A stretch of 64,000 nt of DNA from an uncultured Chloroflexales bacterium (GCA_937902315.1 CALGUG010000059.1:186001-250000); one strand, 5' to 3'. Positions 50,028 to 58,580 are shown, counted from the first letter of the stretch. Translations and numbers: made by a program. Notes: generated by a model not told the origin, from the sequence alone.

Positions 50028-50891
50028 TTAGAGAAGCAGAACGATGCCCATCACAATGCAACAGATCGCGAAAAATAAGAGCAACAAGAGCGGAAAAGGA
50101 ATATCATTGAGTGCGAGCGCTTGCAAAGGATTGGACTGTCGCTGTTTCAGAACTTGGTTGATATTGAGGCCGAGATAGGTTGAGTAGCGCTGCAGCGCCG
50201 GGCGCAGTTCGTTTTTGGGCAGATAGTTCCAGTGTTCACGTTCGAGCGCTTGCAGGAATTCCCAGCGAATGCCGCAGGCTTGGGCGGCCTGTTCGAGCGT
50301 GGTGCCGCGCGCGAGCCGCAATTGATGAAGCTGATCGCCGATGCGTTTGTAGCTGCTGCTTAGGCTGGCTTTGGGTGGACTGACGGGCACGTTTGCCGGA
50401 GCGGCGATCAGTTGTTGGCTGACCATAGCGCTGCTGAAGCTTTCGTTCAGGTAGCGCAGGTGTGGGTCTTTAACCTGCTCGCGCTGTAAGTGCTCACTTA
50501 GGCGCGGGCGCTGGCTGCGTTCGTTTGGGTTGCGCCGCCGCAAGACGGCCTCGATGCGGGCCAACAAGAGCGGCAGATTGAACGGCTTGGTGATGTAGTC
50601 GTCGGCGCCCAGCGATAGCCCAGTTATTACATCGCTATCCGAGTCTTTTGAGGTGAGCATAATGATCGGCACGTTCGAAGTGGCGCGTATCTGACGACAG
50701 GTCTCCCAACCGCTCATATCGGGCATCATGACATCGAGCAAGACTAAATCAGGTTGATCAAATAAGAAGCGTTCGAGGCCCACTCGGCCGCTCGCATAAC
50801 ACTTGAGATCGTAGCCAGCGCCGCTTAGTTGGTAGTACAAGAGCTGACGGATCGGACCTTCATCTTCGATAACCATGATTCGGGTTGTCAT
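50028..50891 (-). CDS. Membrane-anchored response regulator: REC, RodZ-like HTH and C-terminal TM helix
   Basis: A 287-residue protein. Residues 1-120 are a receiver domain with acidic pocket E9-D10, phosphoacceptor D53 (LVLLDVMMPDMSG), T80 and K102 (DDYITKPF). After a linker, residues ~190-255 form an HTH_25-type domain as in RodZ (LHQLRLARGTTLEQAAQACG and EFLQALEREHWNYLPKNEL). Residues ~262-287 are a single hydrophobic helix (FPLLLLLFFAICCIVMGIVL). A receiver joined to a RodZ-like HTH and a tail anchor is unusual. Its ATG overlaps the TGA of the upstream HEAT gene (ATGA), so translation is coupled. There is no histidine kinase nearby. Confidence 0.82.
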   Translation of the reverse strand: MTTRIMVIEDEGPIRQLLYYQLSGAGYDLKCYASGRVGLERFLFDQPDLVLLDVMMPDMSGWETCRQIRATSNVPIIMLTSKDSDSDVITGLSLGADDYITKPFNLPLLLARIEAVLRRRNPNERSQRPRLSEHLQREQVKDPHLRYLNESFSSAMVSQQLIAAPANVPVSPPKASLSSSYKRIGDQLHQLRLARGTTLEQAAQACGIRWEFLQALEREHWNYLPKNELRPALQRYSTYLGLNINQVLKQRQSNPLQALALNDIPFPLLLLLFFAICCIVMGIVLLL

Positions 50892-53800
50892 GCAACTACC
50901 TCGTTTTGATGATGATGATGAATGGTTGCTTTCAGCAGGCTTGATAGGCACCAATGATGAAAGATCTCGTCGTTCGATGCGTTGTAGGCAAGGTTGCTGA
51001 GCTGTTCGAGCACTTGTGGGCCGAGGCTCTCTAAGATCGTGAGCAGGCGGAGGCGTAGGGCAGGAACAAGCTCAGGATCTGTGAGCAGTTTTGTGCAGCT
51101 TGTGAACAAGCTCGGATCGTCGCGATAGTGTGGAGCGCTGATGCGCAAGATATCGGCGAAGAGCAGACGCAGGGCAAGATCTTCTTGTTGATCGGCCAAG
51201 AGAATGGTCAGCATGTTGTGTTGTGAGGCGCTGAGCTGCAAGGCTGGCTCGCCCGAAAGGTCGCTGCCGGGTTGCAGCCCGATCATGGCCCAGGTGGCGC
51301 GCTGGCGCAGGGTGAGCGGGCGCGAGCGGTCGTAGACGATCGATTCGATCAGCGGATGCTGCGGCTGGCAATGTAGTAGCTCTTCAAAGGCTTGCAACTG
51401 CAAGGGTAGCGCGCCGTTGTCTAAAAAGGTTTGCAACAGCAATAGATAGGGTTCGCCGCAGAGCTTGAAGGCCACGCCCGCCGCCCGGACGCGAATTGCG
51501 GCTGCAACATTGGGCGATTGGGTGATATGCACCAAGAGGGAGATGACGTTGCTGTCTTGAAGCTCTTCGAGGGCGCTGAGGGCAGCGATCGCCACTTCGC
51601 TATCTTCATGCTGGCTGAAGCTCATAAAAAGGCGCATAGCGCTGCTGTCGCGGTTGGCACCCAAGCTGTTTAGGGCGCTGGCGATCAGACCAGGGTTGGC
51701 TCGTTCGCTCTGGATCAAGAACTGCAACTGTTGACAGCCTTCGCTGCTGAGCGGGCAGGGCAGTGCTTCGACGGCGGCGCGGCGCAAGGCCACTGGCAGA
51801 TTGGCATCGGTCGCGACGCTCAGCAAGAGCGCTTCGCTTTCGGCGCCGCCCAGCTTGCCGACGGCGTGCAAGGCCTGTTCGCGCACGTAGCCGTGCTCTT
51901 GGCTGCTGCCGATCAGTTGGCGCAGCACCGAGAGCACATCGCGCGCCTCGCAGCGGCCCAGACTTAGCGCTACCGCGCCGCGTGTAAAGGCGTCGTTGTG
52001 GGTCATAGCGAGCAGTTGTTCGTGATAGCGCGCAAAGAGCGAGGCGGGCGCCGCTTCTAAGAGCTGCCAGCGGGCTTGCTGACTGAGGTTGGCGTTCTGC
52101 AGCACCAGCAAGAGGCTGCTGTTGTCGCCTTCGAGCGCCACCAAGCTCTTGACCAGATGCGGAATGAAGAGCGCGGGCGCTTGCTCAAGGGCCTCGATGA
52201 TGGCTTGGGAAGCGCGGCTATCGCCGATCTGCACCAAGGTCTCGCTGGCGATCTGCGAAAGCTGTGTGGCGCTGTGCAACAGATATTCGTCGAGTGTGGT
52301 GGGCTGCTCGGCCGAGCTGGCAGAGCGGGCGAAGGCCGTAGCCAGTTGGAGCCGTTGTGTTTTGTTGAGCTGCACGCGCGACCAGCTTTGCTCGAGCGGC
52401 GCGACCAACTGCTTGCTGTTGCGCTCCCAGCTCTGTTGCAAACGGGCGACCGCTTGCATGCCGAGCCAAGCCGAGATCGGGCGCAGGGCTTGGGCGCCGG
52501 CTTGGTGGCCGAGTGCTCGAATGGCCGCGCCCGTTAATTCGGGATCGTCGCTCTGGGCTGTTACCAGCGCCGTCAAGACCTCGATTGCGGCGATATGCGG
52601 CCCAACCATGGCGAGTGTTTCGACGGCGGCCCGGCGCGTGATCGGGTAGCTGGGATCGCTGGCGCATTCGATCAGCTCTTTGGGGGCGGGGCTGTGCTTC
52701 AAATGACTGCTCAGCACTTGAATCGCTTGGGCGCGCACCAAGTCGTGCGCTTTAGGGGCGCGCATCAGTTTGCGCAGAATGGCGCTCGCGTTGGGACAGC
52801 CATCGATGGCGATCACGGCTTCTTGTTGCAGCCAGAGCGGGATATGTTGCATCAGGGCGCAGCGGGCGAGCAGCATGCCTCCGTCGGGAAGCTGACGCAG
52901 CTCTTCTAGGGCAGCGCGACGCAGCTCGGCATCGAACTTATTGTTGAGCACTTGAAAGAGCGCATGGCTGCTCTGAGAGTTGCCTGACACGCGCTCTTGA
53001 TCGGCTGCTTGGGTTTTGGGAAGAGCCGCGACGACGCTGGCAGGATACTCGCTGGGATGTTCGATGATCTGTTCTGGCTCGCTGGGAGGGAGCAGAACTG
53101 GCGCGGGTAGATCGCTATCCAGCTCGCTAAGCGGCTGGGTGGGGCGTCTACGCAGCTCGGGGTAGGCCGAGATCGGCAGGGTGACAGCATCTGGATCGCC
53201 CTCTGGCAGCTGTTCTGGCAGGCGCTCGATCGCTTGGGTTTCGTCTAGCGATGTCTCCTTTGCGGCTAGTTGAGGCGCGACCTCTTCGAGATCGGGCAGT
53301 TTATCGGTGATATAGCTGCGCACGCTTGGGGTGTCCGCCTCGTTGTGGCTCGGCGCTGCGTCTTGGAGAGCCTCGTCGACGTCGTCGCGTAGCAGCGAGG
53401 TGGCCGCGCGCAACTGCACCGGCAGATCGCTGCGCCATTCGAGCTGGCGTTTGAGGGCAGCTTGGCGGGCGCTGCCCACGTGGGGATCGCTGCGGAAGAG
53501 ATTGAGCCACTGTAGGCCCTGCGGCTGCTCAAGCAGTTTGATGCCCTCTTGGCCCGAGAAAGCACAGATATAGGCGCGGGCGGCTTGAGCTAGTCCATCT
53601 TGGCTCGCTTGCTGGGTGACATGGTCGAGCAGCTGGTAGTCGGAGGCGCGCTGAATGATCTGGTCGGCGGCCTGCCAACGGATATCAGGCTGAAAGTGAA
53701 CTTGATCGACGATCTGCATCAGCAGGCTGTTGGCGATGCGCGGCATGCGGCTGGCGATTCCGACCAAGCTGGCTTGGCCTGCGAGCATGGGCGGCTGTTC

Positions 53801-55069
53801 GATCAGACGCTCGATGCAGCCGCTCAGTTGGCTGAGGTTGAGGGCTAGTTCCGGGCGATCGTAGTGCTGGCTCAGGACCTCGAGCAGGCGCAAAAGCCAT
53901 TCTTCGCTCTCGGGTTGGAAGCGCGGGCTGGGGTGAGCCTGCAGCCAGGTTTGCAGCAGATCGCTGAGCAGTTGCAGATAGCTGCTCTCTTTGAGGCGTT
54001 CTTCACACCAGAGCGCTTCAAAGAGGGCAGCGGGTTCGTCGATCGACTCGGCGATAAACAGGGCGATCTCGCGCTGCTGCTCAGCGGGCAGCGTGTGCAA
54101 GGTCTCCCAAGCGTAGCGGCCATCGATAAAGTGGCGCGCCGCAGTGTAGGCTTGGCTGATGGGGTGTTCGCGCAGCCAAGTGCCGCCGAAACGTTTGGGG
54201 TCGAGTTGGTTTTGGGCTAAGCTCCAAGCCCAAAGGGCCGTGCGGTTGGCTGGCAGACCTTGCTCTTGCGCCATCCAAGCCAGCAGAATGATCTCGAGCG
54301 TTCGTTCGCGGATCTTGCCCAAGTTGCTATGGTTGCTCAGGCTAGCGCGCACGATATCGCGTTTGTTGGGTGTAACCAGTATTTGTAACAGTCGATCGAG
54401 CAGTTGATCATCGGGCGTGCGGGCCATGAGGGGCACGCTATGCGGCCAGAGCTGCAGGCGCGTCTCTTCGTTGGGCAGGGCCAAGACCAGCTGAGCGTCG
54501 GGCCAGAGCCGTGGCAGCGACTGTAAAAAGTTGTGCCAGTCGGCGCGGCGCAGTTCGGGTAACTGTTCGAGACCGTTGACCAGCAGATGCCATGGGCGGT
54601 GTGTTTCGATCGGGCCTTTGTCGGCCACCAGCGTTTCGCCTGCTTCGCGCAGGGCTTTGCAGACGATGGCGCGCGGTGTCAGCTCGCTCTGATCGTCGCT
54701 GCCAAGATCGAGCAAGAGCGCGGGAACGTTGTGATTGTGGCGTACCCAGTGCCAAGCAATTTGTGCCAGTGCGAGCATGCGTGCAGTGCCAGCTTGCCCC
54801 ACGATAACGATCGGCAAACGGCTGTATTCGCATAAGGCTACCAGATCGTTGGGGCGTACCCAGTGGGTGAAGCCGCTCTCTTCGCTATCTGCGACCAAGG
54901 AATCGCTAAAGGGCAGGGGAAGTTCGATCAATTTGGCAAAAATCCGACCTGGGAGCTTGTTTTTGAGTTGTGTGCGTAGTTTGCGGCGGTAATTCAGCCA
55001 AGCTGCACTTCCGCGCATATGCCCCAGTAAGGTAGTGGTGAGGGGTGATCGTTCTTGTATCTCAATCAT
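50888..55069 (-). CDS. Large HEAT-repeat protein with degenerate NTPase-like domain
   Basis: A 1393-residue protein without signal peptide. Residues ~80-260 look like a STAND/NACHT-type P-loop domain (LPIVIVGQAGTARMLALAQI at ~86-105, PALLLDLGSDDQ, and HLLVNGLEQLPELRRADW at ~161), but the Walker A Lys is Arg and the Walker B Asp is Asn, so ATP hydrolysis is doubtful. Residues ~270-550 are helical; ~570-700 are an acidic Pro-rich linker (LSELDSDLPAPVLLPPSEPE); ~715-1330 are at least a dozen HEAT/PBS units (for example SYPITRRAAVETLAMVGPHI and HGYVREQALHAVGKLGGAES). It is translationally coupled to the membrane-anchored response regulator, pointing to one signalling complex with the HEAT solenoid as scaffold. 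Partners unknown. Confidence 0.8.
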   Translation of the reverse strand: MIEIQERSPLTTTLLGHMRGSAAWLNYRRKLRTQLKNKLPGRIFAKLIELPLPFSDSLVADSEESGFTHWVRPNDLVALCEYSRLPIVIVGQAGTARMLALAQIAWHWVRHNHNVPALLLDLGSDDQSELTPRAIVCKALREAGETLVADKGPIETHRPWHLLVNGLEQLPELRRADWHNFLQSLPRLWPDAQLVLALPNEETRLQLWPHSVPLMARTPDDQLLDRLLQILVTPNKRDIVRASLSNHSNLGKIRERTLEIILLAWMAQEQGLPANRTALWAWSLAQNQLDPKRFGGTWLREHPISQAYTAARHFIDGRYAWETLHTLPAEQQREIALFIAESIDEPAALFEALWCEERLKESSYLQLLSDLLQTWLQAHPSPRFQPESEEWLLRLLEVLSQHYDRPELALNLSQLSGCIERLIEQPPMLAGQASLVGIASRMPRIANSLLMQIVDQVHFQPDIRWQAADQIIQRASDYQLLDHVTQQASQDGLAQAARAYICAFSGQEGIKLLEQPQGLQWLNLFRSDPHVGSARQAALKRQLEWRSDLPVQLRAATSLLRDDVDEALQDAAPSHNEADTPSVRSYITDKLPDLEEVAPQLAAKETSLDETQAIERLPEQLPEGDPDAVTLPISAYPELRRRPTQPLSELDSDLPAPVLLPPSEPEQIIEHPSEYPASVVAALPKTQAADQERVSGNSQSSHALFQVLNNKFDAELRRAALEELRQLPDGGMLLARCALMQHIPLWLQQEAVIAIDGCPNASAILRKLMRAPKAHDLVRAQAIQVLSSHLKHSPAPKELIECASDPSYPITRRAAVETLAMVGPHIAAIEVLTALVTAQSDDPELTGAAIRALGHQAGAQALRPISAWLGMQAVARLQQSWERNSKQLVAPLEQSWSRVQLNKTQRLQLATAFARSASSAEQPTTLDEYLLHSATQLSQIASETLVQIGDSRASQAIIEALEQAPALFIPHLVKSLVALEGDNSSLLLVLQNANLSQQARWQLLEAAPASLFARYHEQLLAMTHNDAFTRGAVALSLGRCEARDVLSVLRQLIGSSQEHGYVREQALHAVGKLGGAESEALLLSVATDANLPVALRRAAVEALPCPLSSEGCQQLQFLIQSERANPGLIASALNSLGANRDSSAMRLFMSFSQHEDSEVAIAALSALEELQDSNVISLLVHITQSPNVAAAIRVRAAGVAFKLCGEPYLLLLQTFLDNGALPLQLQAFEELLHCQPQHPLIESIVYDRSRPLTLRQRATWAMIGLQPGSDLSGEPALQLSASQHNMLTILLADQQEDLALRLLFADILRISAPHYRDDPSLFTSCTKLLTDPELVPALRLRLLTILESLGPQVLEQLSNLAYNASNDEIFHHWCLSSLLKATIHHHHQNEVVA

Positions 55070-55765
55070 AGCTTTTCTACTGTCACAAATAATGGTTAAG
55101 AGTTCGTTTTTCTACACAACACTGACAACACTACACGCTCAATTACAAATGATGGTACCGTGCTGTATAGCGAATGACAATCCTCAAAGATTACAGTTCT
55201 CTACAAGCTGAATGTGAAGGGAGAAAGCCCAGAAAGCCCTTTCTAGTGCCAACAATCGAGCGAGCACTCTTGACGGAGCTATTAAGCAAGGGCAGAGAAC
55301 ATTGCAAGAATGAGGCTGAGCTTGAGCTTCGAAGTGTTAGCTTTGTAGCCTTGATGCTGCCTTGGCCAAGACAACGCTCGCATTGCTAAGCTGCGATCTG
55401 TGTAGAGGTTCGGGTTGTGAGGGAGTTTTGGGCGCAGACAGCTAGCAGCTGCTCGGGGCGGGCGAGCTGTTGATAGCCGTAGGCGGACGCGGTTAAAACT
55501 CTCTTTGGGGTAAGGTCGTCGCCGCTAGAGGCTTGAACTCATTGAGTGGATTGCGTATAGCTTGTCTTGAGCTCGGTCGTACTATCCAACGTAAATTAAA
55601 ATCGATTATGATAAGGGCATGTCCTGTAACAGTGTAAACCTATTGTTAATCATTGCACCACATTCTCTGCTCAACTATAATATTTTTGGGAAACAAAAAC
55701 TTAACGGTGCAGTGATCTGGTTCTTTTTCGTATGGGCTACTGCCACCACATGATGTTGCGATCTT
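55070..55765. other. Repeat-bearing gap upstream of the OYE-like gene
   Basis: About 700 bp. 55420-55540 is a long repeat copy with core copy 13. The frame at 55174-55389 has no ribosome site or family resemblance and is not called. 55600-55730 is AT-rich and probably holds the promoter of the OYE-like gene. Confidence 0.45.
55420..55540 (+). repeat. Long dispersed repeat, copy 13 (plus)
   Basis: GCTAGCAGCTGCTCGGGGCG and GGCGAGCTGTTGA precede the core TAGCCGTAGGCGGACGC (55474-55490), then GGTTAA and TTTGGGGTAAGG. About 65 bp are nearly identical to copy 14 at 58411-58478 in inverted orientation. Confidence 0.88.
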
Positions 55766-56683
55766 ATGCCACACTTGCTGAGTCCTCTCCGGCTTGCTCA
55801 TATGCGATTACCGAATCGTATTGCGCTGGCTCCGCATCCAAGCGGTTTCGCCAATACAGACGGATTTGTTTCGCCAGCACTAGCCGATTATTACATTCGT
55901 CGAGCCCAGGGTGGTGTCGGACTGCTCATGCTTGAACCTGCATGGGTCACGTCTCCAAGCAAGCCTCATCCTCACCTTGGCCTGTATCACGATTGTTTCA
56001 TTCCGTCGTTGGCGGCGCTTGCGGAAAGCGCCCAGATCTATGGGGGACGTGTTTTTGTACCCTTGTATTGCCCGCTTGACCCAGCCAGCATGTCTGCAGA
56101 TCAGCTCGATGCCCTGCGCGATCAGTTTATGCTGGCAGCATGGCGCGCCCTCGCTGCATCGTGCGATGGTATTCTGCTTTCCGCTGCCGATAAGGGTGTT
56201 TTCGCTGAGCTTTTTTCGCCCTTGAGTAACCAACGGACCGATCGACACGGTATAACACTTGAAGGTCGTTTGCGCCTAGCGCTCTTGGTCGTTGAGGGAA
56301 TCCGCGCTTGGCTTGGCTCGCGAATCGCCATCGCCTTTAGCTTAAACGCCGATGAAATGGTTGGCGGCGGTCTTACGCTCCAAGATGCTCGTGTAATGGG
56401 GCAACGTTTGGTGAATGCGGGTGTGAATATGCTTGACATAACGGTAAAGCCTGCAGGCGATCTTCCGGTTGCTCAGTTTCCTGGTTGGCGCGTTCCCTTG
56501 GCTGCAGCGGTCAAACGTGCGCTCTTGAATGTGCCCGTGATGACTAGCGGCGCTTTGGGCGAACCCGATCTTGCCGATAGCGTGATTCGCGAGGGCAGCG
56601 CTGATATGGTTATGATCGGTTCGGCCCTGCGCGACGACCCGGATTGGCCTCATCATGCCCGCTTGGCTTTAGCTCAAACCTAA
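55766..56683 (+). CDS. Old yellow enzyme-like protein lacking the active-site His pair
   Basis: A 305-residue FMN barrel-type protein (OYEs are usually ~340-370). It starts HLLSPLRLAHMRLPNRIALA with the FMN-binding PHPSGFANTDG region, YYIRRAQGGVGLLMLEPAWV, and ends with PVMTSGALGEPDLADSVIRE and GSADMVMIGSALRDDPDWPH, the phosphate-binding end. Where OYEs have a HAAHGYLL..FLSP..N.R.D.YGG motif, this reads LLSAADKGVFAELFSPLSNQ and RTDRHG, so both substrate-binding residues of the His-His/Asn pair are gone. It may bind FMN but reduce unusual substrates or none. It is followed 28 nt later by a WD40 gene. Confidence 0.8.
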   Translation: MPHLLSPLRLAHMRLPNRIALAPHPSGFANTDGFVSPALADYYIRRAQGGVGLLMLEPAWVTSPSKPHPHLGLYHDCFIPSLAALAESAQIYGGRVFVPLYCPLDPASMSADQLDALRDQFMLAAWRALAASCDGILLSAADKGVFAELFSPLSNQRTDRHGITLEGRLRLALLVVEGIRAWLGSRIAIAFSLNADEMVGGGLTLQDARVMGQRLVNAGVNMLDITVKPAGDLPVAQFPGWRVPLAAAVKRALLNVPVMTSGALGEPDLADSVIREGSADMVMIGSALRDDPDWPHHARLALAQT

Positions 56684-56711
56684 ACAAGTGGCCTAGCCGC
56701 AAGGAAATTCT

Positions 56712-57656
56712 ATGCCTCATCGCTCGTATCTTCAGGCTCAGCCGAGCGATATGCTTCAACTTATGGTGCGCCTTCAAGAGCATAGTTCTTCGGTACGAGC
56801 GATCGCTTGGAGTGCTGGGGGCAAGTTGCTTGCCAGCGCCAGCCGCGATGGCTCTATCCGGCTCTGGAGCGAACAAGATCCTCTCAAACATCCGCTTTTC
56901 AAGCAGAGCTCGATCTGGAATACTGCTCTTGTTTGGCATCCCCAGCGCGATCTACTGGCCTGTGGCACGGTCGATCGCCAGATCTACGTTTGGGATGTAG
57001 ATTCGCACGAGCTGATAACGACAATGTTCGGCCATACGGGTCGTTTAACCGATCTGGCTTGGTCGGCACAAGATGATATGTTGGTGAGCGCCAGCGCCGA
57101 TGCTACGATCGGTATTTGGCGGCTCGAACGTAATTCGCCGGTTGCCCAGATGCGCGGCCATCGCACGGCTGTGACCGCGATCAGTCTGGCGCCCAATACC
57201 CCGCTGCTCGCCAGCGCTTCCGAGGATATGACGATCCGCATCTGGGATCTGAAACAGCGCTGTTTGCGCACGACTCTGCGTAAGCACGAGTGGTACGCTT
57301 CTTCGGTGGCTTGGAAGCCCGATGGCAAGCTTTTGGCGAGTGGTGGACTCGATCAGAATATTCACCTCTGGAATGGCATTAATCTGGAACATCTTGCCGT
57401 CTATGGCTACCATCACGATTGGATCCGCTCTATGAGCTGGCATCCCGAACGGGCGCTCTTGGCCTGTGGCTGCAAAGACGGCCTGCTGTGGATCTGGGAC
57501 GCGACTGCCGGAAAGGTCGTGTGTACACTGCAAGCCCACACAAGCAGTGTCTTGCAAGTGACTTGGAGCCCGAATGGGCGACTGTTAGCCAGCTCGGGCG
57601 AAGATGGCAGTGTGGCTATCTGGACCTTTAGCCCAGACAGCGTGCCAACATCGTAG
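56712..57656 (+). CDS. WD40 repeat protein
   Basis: A 314-residue protein made almost entirely of seven WD40 blades, enough for one closed propeller. Blades end SIRLWSEQ, QIYVWDVD, TIGIWRLE, TIRIWDLK, NIHLWNGI, LLWIWDAT and SVAIWTFS, with GH-type starts such as MFGHTGRLTDLAW and MRGHRTAVTAISL. There is no kinase or other domain and no signal peptide. It starts 28 nt after the OYE-like gene, so the pair is probably one operon. The propeller should provide a protein-binding platform; partners are unknown. Confidence 0.9.
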   Translation: MPHRSYLQAQPSDMLQLMVRLQEHSSSVRAIAWSAGGKLLASASRDGSIRLWSEQDPLKHPLFKQSSIWNTALVWHPQRDLLACGTVDRQIYVWDVDSHELITTMFGHTGRLTDLAWSAQDDMLVSASADATIGIWRLERNSPVAQMRGHRTAVTAISLAPNTPLLASASEDMTIRIWDLKQRCLRTTLRKHEWYASSVAWKPDGKLLASGGLDQNIHLWNGINLEHLAVYGYHHDWIRSMSWHPERALLACGCKDGLLWIWDATAGKVVCTLQAHTSSVLQVTWSPNGRLLASSGEDGSVAIWTFSPDSVPTS

Positions 57657-57740
57657 TTGCGATTGCGCGCTATTTGCTGGCAGCGCTGCCAGTCTTGCTT
57701 AGAACAGAGAGCCATTGGAGGATTGGAGAAAAAGAGGAAC

Positions 57741-57770
57741 AAAAAAAACGACTTCTCAAACGAGAAGTCG
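57741..57770 (-). terminator. Terminator of the tRNA array
   Basis: On the minus strand CGACTTCTC pairs perfectly with GAGAAGTCG over GTTT(G) and is followed by eight T residues, just past the last tRNA. Confidence 0.92.
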
Positions 57771-57777
57771 TTGTTGT

Positions 57778-57854
57778 TGGTGCCGAGGGGCGGACTCGAA
57801 CCGCCGACCTATTCATTATGAGTGAATCGCTCTAACCAGCTGAGCTACCCCGGC
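57778..57854 (-). tRNA. tRNA with CAU anticodon (elongator Met, possibly Ile2), copy 1
   Basis: A 77-nt cloverleaf with encoded CCA. Acceptor GCCGGGG pairs with CCTCGGC, D arm AGCTCAGCTGGTTAGAGC, anticodon stem-loop ATTCA-CTCATAA-TGAAT (anticodon CAT), T arm GGCGG-TTCGAGT-CCGCC. C34 modification (lysidine) would make it Ile2; the sequence alone cannot settle this. Confidence 0.93.
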
Positions 57855-57855
57855 G

Positions 57856-57930
57856 TGGTAGCGGGGAGAGGATTCGAACCTCTGACCTTTGGGTTATGAG
57901 CCCAACGAGCTGCCACTGCTCCACCCCGCG
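57856..57930 (-). tRNA. Initiator tRNA-fMet (CAU), copy 1
   Basis: A 75-nt cloverleaf with encoded CCA. Initiator hallmarks are the unpaired 1-72 position (C opposite T; acceptor CGCGGGG / CCCCGCT) and three G-C pairs next to the anticodon loop (TTGGG-CTCATAA-CCCAA). Only one base separates it from the following tRNA on the minus strand, so both are cut from one transcript. Confidence 0.95.
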
Positions 57931-58003
57931 TCAACGAAGTCTATAATAACACTTCAAGCCTAACTTGTCAAAAAGGCAATGTATTAACAAGCGGCTGTTT
58001 TTA

Positions 58004-58080
58004 TGGTGCCGAAGGACGGACTCGAACCGTCGACCTATTCATTATGAGTGAATCGCTCTAACCAGCTGAGCTACCCCGGC
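58004..58080 (-). tRNA. tRNA with CAU anticodon (elongator Met, possibly Ile2), copy 2
   Basis: A 77-nt near-duplicate of 57778-57854, differing in the T stem (GACGG/CCGTC) and the acceptor 3' strand (CTTCGGC). The anticodon arm and D arm are identical. CCA is encoded. Confidence 0.93.
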
Positions 58081-58097
58081 CCGTTTGTCAATAAGTT

Positions 58098-58121
58098 GGA
58101 CGACCTACGAATAGGTCGTCC
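58098..58121. other. Perfect 10-bp hairpin between tRNA genes
   Basis: GGACGACCTA and TAGGTCGTCC close a CGAA tetraloop in the spacer between the upstream initiator tRNA and its partner. No T run follows; it may be a processing signal or remnant terminator. Confidence 0.55.
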
Positions 58122-58125
58122 AGAG

Positions 58126-58200
58126 TGGTAGCGGGGAGAGGATTCGAACCTCTGACCTTTGGGTTATGAGCCCAACGAGCTGCCACTGCTCCACCCCGCG
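58126..58200 (-). tRNA. Initiator tRNA-fMet (CAU), copy 2
   Basis: Identical in sequence to 57856-57930, including the 1-72 mismatch and the GGG/CCC anticodon stem. With the 58004 tRNA it forms the older or newer half of a tandem duplication of the fMet-CAU pair. Confidence 0.95.
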
Positions 58201-58369
58201 TCAACGCCATGTACTATAACACGTTGAGGATGTCTTGTCAAATCGATTCGTATAAGGGATTTTTGTGCTTTGTGACGCGCAATACTTGAATTTTAGCTGA
58301 AAAATTACTAAACGCGATGTGGAGATTTTATCGCGACAGAGCTGTATATATCGGATCTGCTGGCTGCGT

Positions 58370-58500
58370 TTAGCGCTTTAACGGCGAGGTCCTTACCCCA
58401 AGCAGGGCCTTAACCGCGTCCGCCTACGGCTATCAACAGCTCGCCCGCCCCGAGCAGCTGCTAGCTGTGTGCGCCGAGTGTCCGCCCCAAAACCCAATGT
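58370..58500 (-). repeat. Long dispersed repeat, copy 14 (minus)
   Basis: TTAACCGCGTCCGCCTACGG continues with CTATCAACAGCTCGCCCGCC and CCGAGCAGCTGCTAGCTGT. This is the reverse complement of 55437-55497 with very few differences; the core is at 58416-58432. Confidence 0.88.
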
Positions 58501-58580
58501 TACGTACTGGATTTGCCTGCCTGCATAGCACTTGGCAGTAGGTGGGGTCTGTTGGCCGCCCTACTGCCAAGTGTGTCTAT

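Noticed and set aside
50888..55069. Avs/NLR-like anti-phage STAND effector
   Set aside because: Layout is reminiscent, but the P-loop Lys and Walker B Asp are lost, there is no effector domain, and the partner is a response regulator; defence is not supported.
55174..55389. 71-codon plus frame between the HEAT gene and a repeat
   Set aside because: No ribosome site, no resemblance to any family, and composition like the surrounding non-coding DNA.
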